A stretch of 64,000 nucleotides of DNA, from contig DEOB01000002.1 in assembly GCA_002359895.1 (NCBI GenBank), positions 73,943-137,942 on the forward strand, written 5' to 3'. Both the position numbers and the translations under genes were made by a program. The notes under the pieces are model-generated. The model was not told where the DNA came from, searched no databases, and saw nothing but the letters and a program-made list of their open reading frames with translations. The stretch is from Stenotrophomonas sp. UBA2629. Lineage in GTDB: Bacteria; Pseudomonadota; Gammaproteobacteria; Xanthomonadales; Xanthomonadaceae. Positions 51,844 through 59,245 of this stretch are shown here, piece after piece; positions within the stretch are counted from its first letter, which is position 1, and each line of letters opens with the position of its first letter.

Positions 51844-52740
51844 ATGGGAAGCCTGCCAAGAATCCTGCCGATCACCGTCATTGACTCGGCACAACCCGTG
51901 CCAGCCGAAGCCAGCCACCACCACAGCGACGCGGACCAACAAGGCCCGCGCTCGCTGGGGCAGCCGGCGCCCTGCAGCCTCTTTGTTGGAGACACACCCA
52001 TCAACGAAGCCGATATCGCCCGCGAAATGCAGCATCACCGCGCCATTCGCCCGGAGCAGGCCCGTGCCGATGCCGCCCGCGCCTTGGTGGTGCGGGAACT
52101 GCTTCGGCGCGAAGCGGCACGGCTGGGTTTTGCTGAAGGCACCAGTGACAGCCGCCATACCGACGAAGAGGTGCAGATCCAGCGCCTGATCGAACAGATG
52201 GTGGAAGACCGCGTGCCGACCGAAGATGACTGCCGCCGTTACTTCGAGCAGAACATCGAGCGCTTCCGTTCACCGGACCGCGTGCACGTTCGCCACATTC
52301 TGTTGGCCGCACCTGCCGACGACGTCGCCGGCCGGTTCAAGGCACGCACGCAGGCCGAGCAGTTGATCACGGAGTTGAACGCGCAACCGCATCTGTTTTC
52401 CGACCTGGCGTTGCGTCATTCGCAATGCCCGTCCAGCAGCGAGGGCGGCGATCTGGGCTGGCTGCAGAAAGGCCAGACCACGCCAGAGTTCGACCGTCAG
52501 GTGTTCCGCCTGCGGCAGGGATTGGCGGGCTTCCCCGTGGAATCGCGCTGGGGCTATCACGTGGTGAGCGTGGATGAACTTGATGCCGGTCAGGCGTTGG
52601 GTTTTGAACAGGTGCACATGCAGATCAGTGATTACCTTGAGTTGCAGGTGCGTCAGCGTGATGTGCAGCACTTTCTGCAGGAGTTGCGCGAACGCTATCC
52701 GGTGCGCGGCCTGGACGAAATTGAAGCATTGGCCGAGTGA
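51844..52740 (+). CDS. Parvulin-type peptidyl-prolyl isomerase of the nar operon
   Basis: This 298-residue protein has a helical N-terminal part (about 50-130) with a His-rich HHHSD patch, then a parvulin/rotamase domain (about 140-235: VRHILLAAPADD, FSDLALRHSQCPSSSEGGDL, TPEFDRQVFRL, SRWGYHVVSVDE). No signal peptide is seen, so it probably acts in the cytoplasm. A PpiC gene sits in the same place in the Pseudomonas aeruginosa nar operon, pointing to a role in maturing nitrate reductase (inference). Confidence 0.88.
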   Translation: MGSLPRILPITVIDSAQPVPAEASHHHSDADQQGPRSLGQPAPCSLFVGDTPINEADIAREMQHHRAIRPEQARADAARALVVRELLRREAARLGFAEGTSDSRHTDEEVQIQRLIEQMVEDRVPTEDDCRRYFEQNIERFRSPDRVHVRHILLAAPADDVAGRFKARTQAEQLITELNAQPHLFSDLALRHSQCPSSSEGGDLGWLQKGQTTPEFDRQVFRLRQGLAGFPVESRWGYHVVSVDELDAGQALGFEQVHMQISDYLELQVRQRDVQHFLQELRERYPVRGLDEIEALAE

Positions 52741-52763
52741 ACTGACATAACGAAGGAGTGGCG

Positions 52764-54095
52764 ATGAGCCAGAGTCTACAAATGGCATCCCATGGCGACC
52801 AGCAACGTGCGCTATGGCTGAGTACCTTCGCCTTCACCGTTTGCTTTGCGGTGTGGATGATTTTTTCCATCATTGGCATCCAGATCAGCGAACAACTGGG
52901 TTTGAACGACACCCAGTTTGGTTTGTTGATCGCAACGCCGGTGCTGACCGGCTCGTTGAGCCGCGTGTTCCTGGGAATCTGGTCCGATCAGTTCGGCGGG
53001 CGCAAGGTGATGCTGCTGGTGATGCTGTGTGGCGCAGTTGCTACCTGGATGCTCACTTACGCCACCACGTATCTGCAGTTCCTGTTCGCAGCACTGTGCG
53101 TCGGCATTGCCGGCGGTAGCTTCTCGGTGGGCGTGGCCTATGTGTCCAAGTGGTTTCCGGCCAGCAAGCAGGGCACCGCGTTGGGAATTTTCGGTGCCGG
53201 CAACATCGGCTCGGCCGTGACCAAGCTGCTCGCACCGATGGTGATGGTGGCGGCGGGTTGGACCATGGTGGCCAAGGTCTGGGCGGTGGGTCTGGCCGTT
53301 ACGGCAGTGCTGTTCTTCCTGCTGAGCAAGGATGACCCGCAGCTGGAGCAGCGCCGTCGCGATGGCGTCAAACCGGTACCGTTCGCAGAACAGATGGCGC
53401 CGCTCAAAGACCTGCAGGTGTGGCGTTTTTCGCTGTACTACTTCTTTGTGTTTGGCGGCTTTGTTGCGCTGGCGCTGTGGCTGCCGCGTTACCTGATCGG
53501 TGCCTATGGCATGGACGTGGCAACTGCCGGCATGTTGGCGGCGTGTTATTCGATCCCCGCCAGTCTGTTTCGCGTAGTGGGTGGTTGGTTGTCTGACCGC
53601 ATCGGTGCACGTCGGGTGATGTACTGGACCTTCAGCGTCTCGGTCATCTGTACCTTCCTGCTCGCCTACCCGGACACTGAGTACGTGGTGAAGGGCATTC
53701 ATGGCGAACTGCGTTTTCACTTGGCTATTGGTGTCACCCTGTTCACGGTGCTGGTGTTCGTGCTGGGCTTCTTCATGTCGCTGGGTAAAGCAGCGGTGTA
53801 CAAGCACATTCCGGTTTACTACCCCAAGCATGTGGGTGCGGTAGGCGGCGTAGTCGGCATGATCGGCGGTTTGGGTGGTTTTGTTCTGCCCATCGCGTTC
53901 GGTGCGCTCAATGATGTGGTGGGTATCTGGAGCAGCTGTTTCATGTTGCTGTTCGTGGTGGTGTCTTCGGCCCTGATATGGATGCACTTCGCTATCCGTC
54001 GCATGGAGCGCAAGCACTTCCCGCAACTGGACAAGGAGACGGATCTGCCAGAGGCCATCGACGGCGCACGGGCGACACAACGCGGCCGTGCTTGA
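52764..54095 (+). CDS. narK: Nitrate/proton symporter, NarK1-type
   Basis: This 443-residue MFS protein differs from the narK at 43687: it is shorter, without the long N-terminus, and resembles the NarK1 (nitrate-proton symporter) type. Typical segments are GGSFSVGVAYVSKWFPASKQ, LSDRIGARRVMYW and GKAAVYKHIPVYYP, a nitrate-porter motif. AAGGAGTGGCG gives a good ribosome site for ATG 52764. Its stop codon lies inside an FNR box. Confidence 0.9.
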   Translation: MSQSLQMASHGDQQRALWLSTFAFTVCFAVWMIFSIIGIQISEQLGLNDTQFGLLIATPVLTGSLSRVFLGIWSDQFGGRKVMLLVMLCGAVATWMLTYATTYLQFLFAALCVGIAGGSFSVGVAYVSKWFPASKQGTALGIFGAGNIGSAVTKLLAPMVMVAAGWTMVAKVWAVGLAVTAVLFFLLSKDDPQLEQRRRDGVKPVPFAEQMAPLKDLQVWRFSLYYFFVFGGFVALALWLPRYLIGAYGMDVATAGMLAACYSIPASLFRVVGGWLSDRIGARRVMYWTFSVSVICTFLLAYPDTEYVVKGIHGELRFHLAIGVTLFTVLVFVLGFFMSLGKAAVYKHIPVYYPKHVGAVGGVVGMIGGLGGFVLPIAFGALNDVVGIWSSCFMLLFVVVSSALIWMHFAIRRMERKHFPQLDKETDLPEAIDGARATQRGRA

Positions 54096-54105
54096 TCCAG
54101 ATCAG
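54092..54105 (+). promoter_or_regulatory. FNR-like box overlapping the narK1 stop
   Basis: TTGATCCAGATCAG matches 9 of 10 FNR positions. Its centre lies only 41 bp before the next start codon, which is too close for a usual class II promoter with a leader. Confidence 0.6.
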
Positions 54106-54139
54106 GGAACAGGACTGAAATCCGCGCGAGGATAACGAC

Positions 54140-55354
54140 ATGTCAGTCGAGGCTCTTCCGTTGGAAAGCACCTTGTTGCGCAACTGCGTGTTGCATCAAC
54201 CGCGTCACGTCCTGTTCCCTGCTGCCAAGCATTTCAGTCCCGGTTTTGGCGAGGCGAGTTGGCGCGCGGCAATACGTGCCAGCAATGAGCACCTGATTCC
54301 AAGGGCGCTCACGTTGGGCTTCCAGGCCTTCCGTGCTGGGCAGGTGGGCGATCCAGCCGCGTACCTGCGGGCAATGCTGGGTAGCCTGCAACTGCAGGCC
54401 ACCGAGTTGGCGGAGGACCGCGAGGTCGCCGCCGTGGTGCTGCAATTGGGTATCGCCGAAACACTGCGGCCGGCACTGCTGGCCGAACTCCTGGATTCGG
54501 TGCCGCAACACTTGCGAACCGTCGCACGGCCACAGGTGGAGGTGCGGCTGGATGCGGGCAGCGCCGTTGCGCCTTCGCAACTACGCCAGGTGGGCTGTAC
54601 GCGTTTGAATGTGATCGACCGTGCAGGCGCGCCGGGCCCGGAGTTGCTGGCCCAAGGGCAACAGGCGGGCTTCACTGCCTGTTATTACCAGCTGCGGGTA
54701 CCGGCCAGCGACGACATCGGTTTTCTGCCTCGCCTGCATTCGGTATTGGCATTGGCGCCCGAGCGCATCCTTCTGCCGTCGCCGTGTGCGTCAGCGGATT
54801 CGCCATCGGCCGAGTATTGGTGGCAGGCCTGGGCGGACGTCTGCGCTGCGGGCTACCAGCCGTTGGGTGGTGACCATTACCAACGTGGTGACTGCATCCT
54901 GCCTGAGCGGCGGGGAGAGGGCGTGCGACATTACGACCTTGCCGGAGTGCCGCGCCGCGATCGGAGCGACTTCATTGGCATTGGCCTGGGTGCATGCAGC
55001 CAGATTGGTGATGTCATTTGCAGGCAGGAGAGCGACATGGCGCGCTGGCAGGCGCGTCTACATTCGGGACAGACCGGCGTTATTGCCGGGCTTATCCTGT
55101 CCAAAAATGAACGTTTGGCCGACGAAGTGGTGCAGGGCATTGCCTGTGACCATGCATTGGACGTGACAGCGTTCGAGTGGCGTAATGACCTACCGTTCAA
55201 TGAGCACTTTGCGGAGGCACTGACTGGGCTACCCACATTGATTGAGCGGGGCTGGGTATGTTGGGATGGGCAGGCGCTGCGTCTTCAACGCGAAGGGCAG
55301 TTCCTCTGGCGTATTATCGCTGCGTGTTTTCGACCTTTGGCCGCTCTTTCCTGA
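54140..55354 (+). CDS. HemN-like protein lacking the radical-SAM cysteine motif
   Basis: This 404-residue protein resembles HemN (oxygen-independent coproporphyrinogen III dehydrogenase, about 457 aa) at both ends. Near the N-terminus PRHVLFPAAKHFSPGFGE parallels the HemN segment before its cluster. The C-terminal half has QPLGGDHYQRGD, DFIGIGLGACSQIGD, SGQTGVIAGLILSKN and LPFNEHFAEALTGLPTL, matching the HemN cap. The CxxxCxxC loop that binds the [4Fe-4S] cluster is absent and no substitute triad occurs, so radical chemistry is not expected. It could be a heme-binding or regulatory derivative. GAGG lies 9 bases before ATG; fnr follows after 6 bp. Confidence 0.7.
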   Translation: MSVEALPLESTLLRNCVLHQPRHVLFPAAKHFSPGFGEASWRAAIRASNEHLIPRALTLGFQAFRAGQVGDPAAYLRAMLGSLQLQATELAEDREVAAVVLQLGIAETLRPALLAELLDSVPQHLRTVARPQVEVRLDAGSAVAPSQLRQVGCTRLNVIDRAGAPGPELLAQGQQAGFTACYYQLRVPASDDIGFLPRLHSVLALAPERILLPSPCASADSPSAEYWWQAWADVCAAGYQPLGGDHYQRGDCILPERRGEGVRHYDLAGVPRRDRSDFIGIGLGACSQIGDVICRQESDMARWQARLHSGQTGVIAGLILSKNERLADEVVQGIACDHALDVTAFEWRNDLPFNEHFAEALTGLPTLIERGWVCWDGQALRLQREGQFLWRIIAACFRPLAALS

Positions 55355-55360
55355 CCCTTG

Positions 55361-56137
55361 ATGATGTCTGCTTCCCAACCCCCGCGTGGCGCGCATGCCA
55401 CCACGACACCCAACCCTGCGGCAGCCAATGACGGTGACGAGCTGCGGTTCTGCACGACGTGTGCATTCTCCGCAGCCTGCGCATCGCAGGGTTACGACAA
55501 AACCGCGCTGAACGAGCTGCACGTGCTGGTTGACCATGTCGGTCCGTACCATGCGGGTGACTACATTTTCCGTGCCGGCGAGCCGTTTGATGCAATCGCG
55601 GCCGTGCGCGCAGGCATGGTCAAAACGTTTGTCGATGACAGCTTGGGCAACGAGCAGATTCTGGGCTTTGCTTTGCCGGGCGAGGTGATCGGCCTGAATG
55701 CGATTCACGGCTCGCGCTATCCGTGCAACGCGGTGGCGCTGGATACCGTGCATCTGTGCCGGTTTTCCTTCCCTAAGATCAGCACGCTGGCCACGCGCAT
55801 GCCGGGGTTGCAGACAAAGCTGTTCAGCCTGTTGAGTGCCGAGATCGGCAAAGCGGCCATGTTGGCAGCCAATTACCGGACCGAAGAGCGCATGGCGGCG
55901 TTTCTGCTGGATATCTCCGCCCGTTATGCGCAGCGGGGCTTTTCGGCCACGCGCTTCAGCCTGACCATGAGCCGCACCGAAATCGCCAACTATCTGCGCA
56001 TGGCGCCTGAGACAGCCAGTCGGGTATTGCGCCGGCTGAGTGACGACGGCGTTATAGCGGTCAAACAACGGGAAATTATTTTGCTTCAGCCCGAACGTCT
56101 GGCACAACTGGCTGCTACCGACGACGCGTCCAACTGA
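55361..56137 (+). CDS. fnr: FNR-type oxygen-sensing transcription regulator
   Basis: This protein of about 258 residues (ATG 55361 or 55364) senses oxygen through a [4Fe-4S] cluster. Counting from ATG 55364, Cys30, Cys33 and Cys39 (FCTTCAFSAAC) and Cys121 (GSRYPCNAVAL) occupy the FNR ligand positions. The C-terminal HTH reads TMSRTEIANYLRMAPETASR, with the Glu and Ser-Arg that recognise TTGAT half-sites. It is likely to act on the FNR-like boxes before moaA, narK and the gene upstream. It lies 17 bp before modA. Confidence 0.94.
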   Translation: MMSASQPPRGAHATTTPNPAAANDGDELRFCTTCAFSAACASQGYDKTALNELHVLVDHVGPYHAGDYIFRAGEPFDAIAAVRAGMVKTFVDDSLGNEQILGFALPGEVIGLNAIHGSRYPCNAVALDTVHLCRFSFPKISTLATRMPGLQTKLFSLLSAEIGKAAMLAANYRTEERMAAFLLDISARYAQRGFSATRFSLTMSRTEIANYLRMAPETASRVLRRLSDDGVIAVKQREIILLQPERLAQLAATDDASN

Positions 56138-56154
56138 CCCAGCGGAATACCTTC

Positions 56155-56895
56155 ATGAAAAAGCTCTGCGCATTGCTGTTGACGCTGGTTGCTGGCGCGT
56201 CGCACGCCGCCGACATCACTGTATCGGCAGCCTCCAGCCTCACCGAGAGCTTCCGTGATATCGCCGCAGCCTACGAAAAGGCAAATCCAGGGACCAAGGT
56301 CGATCTGAATTTCGCCGCGTCCGGCGTGCTGCTGCAGCAGATCGTGCGCGGCGCACCGGTGGACGTGTTTGCATCCGCCGACCAGAGCACCATGGACCAA
56401 GCCGCGGCGCAGGGCCTGTTGGAAGCGGGCAGCCGCCAGGACTTCGCCGAGAACACCTTGTGGGTGGTGGTTCCGCCGCAGGCCAAGCAGCGGCCGGCAA
56501 CACTGGCTGCATTGGCGCAGCCGGGCATTTCGCGCGTGGCCATCGGCAATCCGGAAAGCGTGCCGGTGGGCCGTTACGCCCGCGGCGCATTGCAGCAGGC
56601 TGGCATCTGGTCAGCGGTGCAGGCCAAGACCATCACCACCCAGAACGTGCGTCAATCGTTGGACTATGTGGCACGCGGCGAAGTGGACGCCGGTTTCGTC
56701 TATGCCACCGATGCGCAGGCCATGCCGGGACGCGTGCAGCGGGCTTTTCAGGTTCCCGTAGCCGGCGGCATCACCTATCCGCTGGCGCAGATCAAAGGTA
56801 GCGGTAACGCCCCGCAGGCACAGCGCTTCATTGCGTTCGTTCGGTCCCAGCAGGGGCAGGCCATCCTTCAGCATTACGGCTTCGGTAGCCACTGA
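56155..56895 (+). CDS. modA: Molybdate ABC transporter substrate-binding protein
   Basis: This 246-residue periplasmic protein has a signal peptide (MKKLCALLLTLVAGASHA, cut before ADITVSAAS). ModA features are TVSAASSLTESFRD, FAASGVLLQQIVRGAPVDVF and NPESVPVGRYARGAL, which form the oxyanion site. It supplies molybdate for the Moco genes upstream. It starts 17 bp after fnr. Confidence 0.95.
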   Translation: MKKLCALLLTLVAGASHAADITVSAASSLTESFRDIAAAYEKANPGTKVDLNFAASGVLLQQIVRGAPVDVFASADQSTMDQAAAQGLLEAGSRQDFAENTLWVVVPPQAKQRPATLAALAQPGISRVAIGNPESVPVGRYARGALQQAGIWSAVQAKTITTQNVRQSLDYVARGEVDAGFVYATDAQAMPGRVQRAFQVPVAGGITYPLAQIKGSGNAPQAQRFIAFVRSQQGQAILQHYGFGSH

Positions 56896-56898
56896 TAG

Positions 56899-57582
56899 AT
56901 GGATCTGGACTGGAGCGCCCTGTGGTTGTCGCTGAAGGTGGCCGGTTGGGCTACGGCGATCAACCTGGTCTTCGGTGTTGCGTTGGGCGCGCTGCTGGCA
57001 CGCAGGCGTTTTCCTGGGCGTGAACTGCTCGACACCTTGTTGACGCTGCCGATGGTGCTACCGCCCACCGTGTTGGGCTACTACCTGTTGGTACTGATCG
57101 GGCGAAACGGCCCGCTTGGCGCGTGGCTGCAGAGTACCTTCGGCATCAACCTCGTATTTACCTGGCAGGCGGCGGTCATCGCAGCAGCGGTGGCGTCGCT
57201 CCCGTTGGTGTTCAAACCGGCACGCGCTGCGTTTGAGGGTGTGGATGTGCAGTTGGAGCAGGCTGCACGCACGCTGGGCGTGTCCGAGATGGCATTGTTC
57301 TTCCGTGTGACCTTGCCGTTGGCATGGCGCGGCATTCTGGCGGGGCTGCTATTGGCCTTTGCCCGCGCGATGGGCGAGTTCGGCGCCACCATCATGGTGG
57401 CGGGCAGCATCCCAGGTCGCACGCAGACGCTGTCCATCGCCATCTACGAGGCTGTGCAGGCTGGTAACGATGGCCGCGCAAATGCCCTGGTGGTGTTGTC
57501 CTCTGTGGTCTGTATCGCCGTGCTGCTGATAGCCGCGCGGGTGGTGGACACCAAGCGTGGAGGGCCGCGTGATGTGGCTTGA
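56899..57582 (+). CDS. modB: Molybdate ABC transporter permease
   Basis: This 227-residue inner-membrane protein has five predicted segments and the EAA loop (LGVSEMALFFRVTLPLAWRG, with ARAMGEFGATIM). It forms the molybdate channel with ModC. It starts 3 bp after modA and overlaps modC by 11 bp. Confidence 0.94.
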   Translation: MDLDWSALWLSLKVAGWATAINLVFGVALGALLARRRFPGRELLDTLLTLPMVLPPTVLGYYLLVLIGRNGPLGAWLQSTFGINLVFTWQAAVIAAAVASLPLVFKPARAAFEGVDVQLEQAARTLGVSEMALFFRVTLPLAWRGILAGLLLAFARAMGEFGATIMVAGSIPGRTQTLSIAIYEAVQAGNDGRANALVVLSSVVCIAVLLIAARVVDTKRGGPRDVA

Positions 57583-58237
57583 CCTAGACATCTCGCGGCA
57601 CATGCATGCGGCCGGTCAGCACTTTCAGCTGCAGGTTGCTTTGCGTTGTAGTCAGCGCAACGTGGTGTTGTTTGGCCCCTCCGGCGCCGGTAAGAGCCTC
57701 ACCTTGCGCACCATCGCGGGGCTGCTGAAGCCTGATGCGGGGCATATCCGGTTGCAAGGCCAGGTACTGTTCGACGCGGCCAATGGCATCAACGAATCAA
57801 CACAGCAGCGCAAGGTGGGGTATGTCTTCCAGGACTATGCGTTGTTCCCGCATCTGACCGTGCGGCAGAACGTTGCGTTTGGACTGCACAAAAGCTGGCT
57901 TAATCCGCGTCGTTCTGCCCGTTACGAGCAGGTTGAGCATTGGCTGCATGCATTGCGCATCGACCATCTCGCGCAGATGTATCCGCATCAGATATCAGGC
58001 GGGCAACGCCAACGCACTGCTTTGGCGCGTGCGTTGTCACCCGGGCCGCAGGCGCTGTTGTTGGATGAGCCATTTGCTGCACTTGACCACGATCTACGCA
58101 GGCATCTTCGGCAGGAGCTGGAAGCAGTACTTGATGCATCGGGCATTCCGCTCCTGCTGATCACCCACGATCCTCAGGATGTGGATCTGTTCGGCCAACA
58201 GGTGGTGTATCTGGCGGAGGGTAGGGTGGGGGGATAA
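57572..58237 (+). CDS. modC: Molybdate ABC transporter ATP-binding protein, short form without TOBE domain
   Basis: This 221-residue ATPase has Walker A (GPSGAGKS), the Q loop (GYVFQDYALFPHLTVR), signature (ISGGQRQRTALARA), Walker B (LLLDEPFAALD) and the switch His (ITHD). E. coli ModC is about 350 residues with a C-terminal molybdate-binding TOBE domain, which is absent here: the protein stops right after YLAEGRVGG. Short ModC forms are known, but the nearby transposon scar makes loss of the 3' end possible. ATG 57572 has GGAGG 9 bases upstream. Confidence 0.88.
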   Translation: MWLDLDISRHMHAAGQHFQLQVALRCSQRNVVLFGPSGAGKSLTLRTIAGLLKPDAGHIRLQGQVLFDAANGINESTQQRKVGYVFQDYALFPHLTVRQNVAFGLHKSWLNPRRSARYEQVEHWLHALRIDHLAQMYPHQISGGQRQRTALARALSPGPQALLLDEPFAALDHDLRRHLRQELEAVLDASGIPLLLITHDPQDVDLFGQQVVYLAEGRVGG

Positions 58238-58492
58238 TTAGCGTAAAAGTGGTTCAAGGGTTTCAGCCAAGAAGAGCCCGATTGTCTGCTCAATCGCTCC
58301 TCCCGTCCGCATCACTGCCCGCATGCAAGACCGGTGGCGATAACCCTGCCTGGTTCAAAGCTAGGCGAAGTCAACTGAGGTTCTTTGATCCTGGCGCTGC
58401 CACGACTTGGGCAAGGCTCGTGCCCAAAAAAAGCGGCTTACTTGGATCGAACCGAAAGAATGGGCGTGCCCGCTGGTCACCGATGTTTCGAT
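58238..58492. other. Intergenic region after modC
   Basis: These 255 bp hold no supported gene. No sequence resembling the missing TOBE domain of ModC was recognised in the three forward frames. Confidence 0.4.
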
Positions 58493-58868
58493 TCAGTTGG
58501 CTTGGTCGTTGTGCGTGTGGCGTATCACGTCGCAGGCCTGTCGTTGACTGATTCCGTAAGCACGCTGTAGAAAGCAGATGAGCGTATGTCGCTGCGCCGG
58601 CCTTAGAGCTTTCTTGAATGACGTCCTGCAGCATCACTTTGTGCAGGCTCAGATTCGCGACCAATTCCTTGAGTTTGCGGTTTTCATCTTCCAGTTGGCG
58701 CAACCGACGCAGCTCGGATACGCCCAGACCGCCGCATTCTTCTTCCAGTTGTAGAGCGTCGCCTCGGAAACTCACATCTTCCGACACGTTTCGCCGACCG
58801 ACGTCCCGCCCTCGGCCTGACGTCGGGAAAACGCAATCTGCTCTTCGGCGAACTTCGACTTCTTCATG
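58493..58868 (-). mobile_element. Remnant of an IS3-family insertion sequence (orfA and start of orfB)
   Basis: Reading the minus strand, the start of an IS3-family OrfA is recognisable (AEEQIAFSRRQAEGGTSVGE), then GGLGVSELRRLRQLEDENRK and LHKVMLQDVI, followed by the start of OrfB (LRPAQRHTLICFLQRAYGIS, RQACDVI). It is broken by a +1 frameshift near codon 3, an in-frame TGA (58772-58774), a -1 shift before GGLGV, and loss of the rest of OrfB including the DDE catalytic part. It cannot transpose. No inverted ends or target duplication were found. Confidence 0.8.
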
Positions 58869-59069
58869 GAAAAGCCAACTTTCTGCTTGGTGCTACTTTC
58901 GCCAAATTTCCCTACTTTTGAATGGCTCAAAAAGCTGGTAGTTGGTCAGTCGGAATGCAAGACATGCTGAGAGCAATCTTCGGACAAGTTTTTTTACGTC
59001 CAATCTCCTTGTCATTGAGGATTGGACTCCAAACCGCTCGCTACTCAATCTCGCGGGACGTCGGTAGTG

Positions 59070-59186
59070 AACGATCAAGCTGTGGCCAAGGTGCGGGCGC
59101 TGTACGACGGGCAGGGGAGAGGGGCTGGCTTGAGAACCAGCAAGAGCACGTCGTTTGGGTTGATCAACAGCATCACCGAGTTCGTG
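59070..59186 (+). pseudogene. Fragment of a DUF932 (phage/plasmid-type) gene
   Basis: The frame reads NDQAVAKVRALYDGQGRGAG then TSKSTSFGLINSITEFV. This matches the C-terminal part of DUF932 proteins, found on plasmids and phages, where the consensus runs VRxLxxGxGxG, then T-x-GxxNAVTEYVDH. The rest is missing; it has no start and no ribosome site. It lies just beyond the histidine kinase gene and close to the IS scar, marking a place where mobile DNA has been. Confidence 0.5.
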
Positions 59187-59245
59187 GTCAGATTGGCCTG
59201 TGGCATCTCCGCGGGCGCGGAAATTCGGGCGGCTGAGCTGAATAC

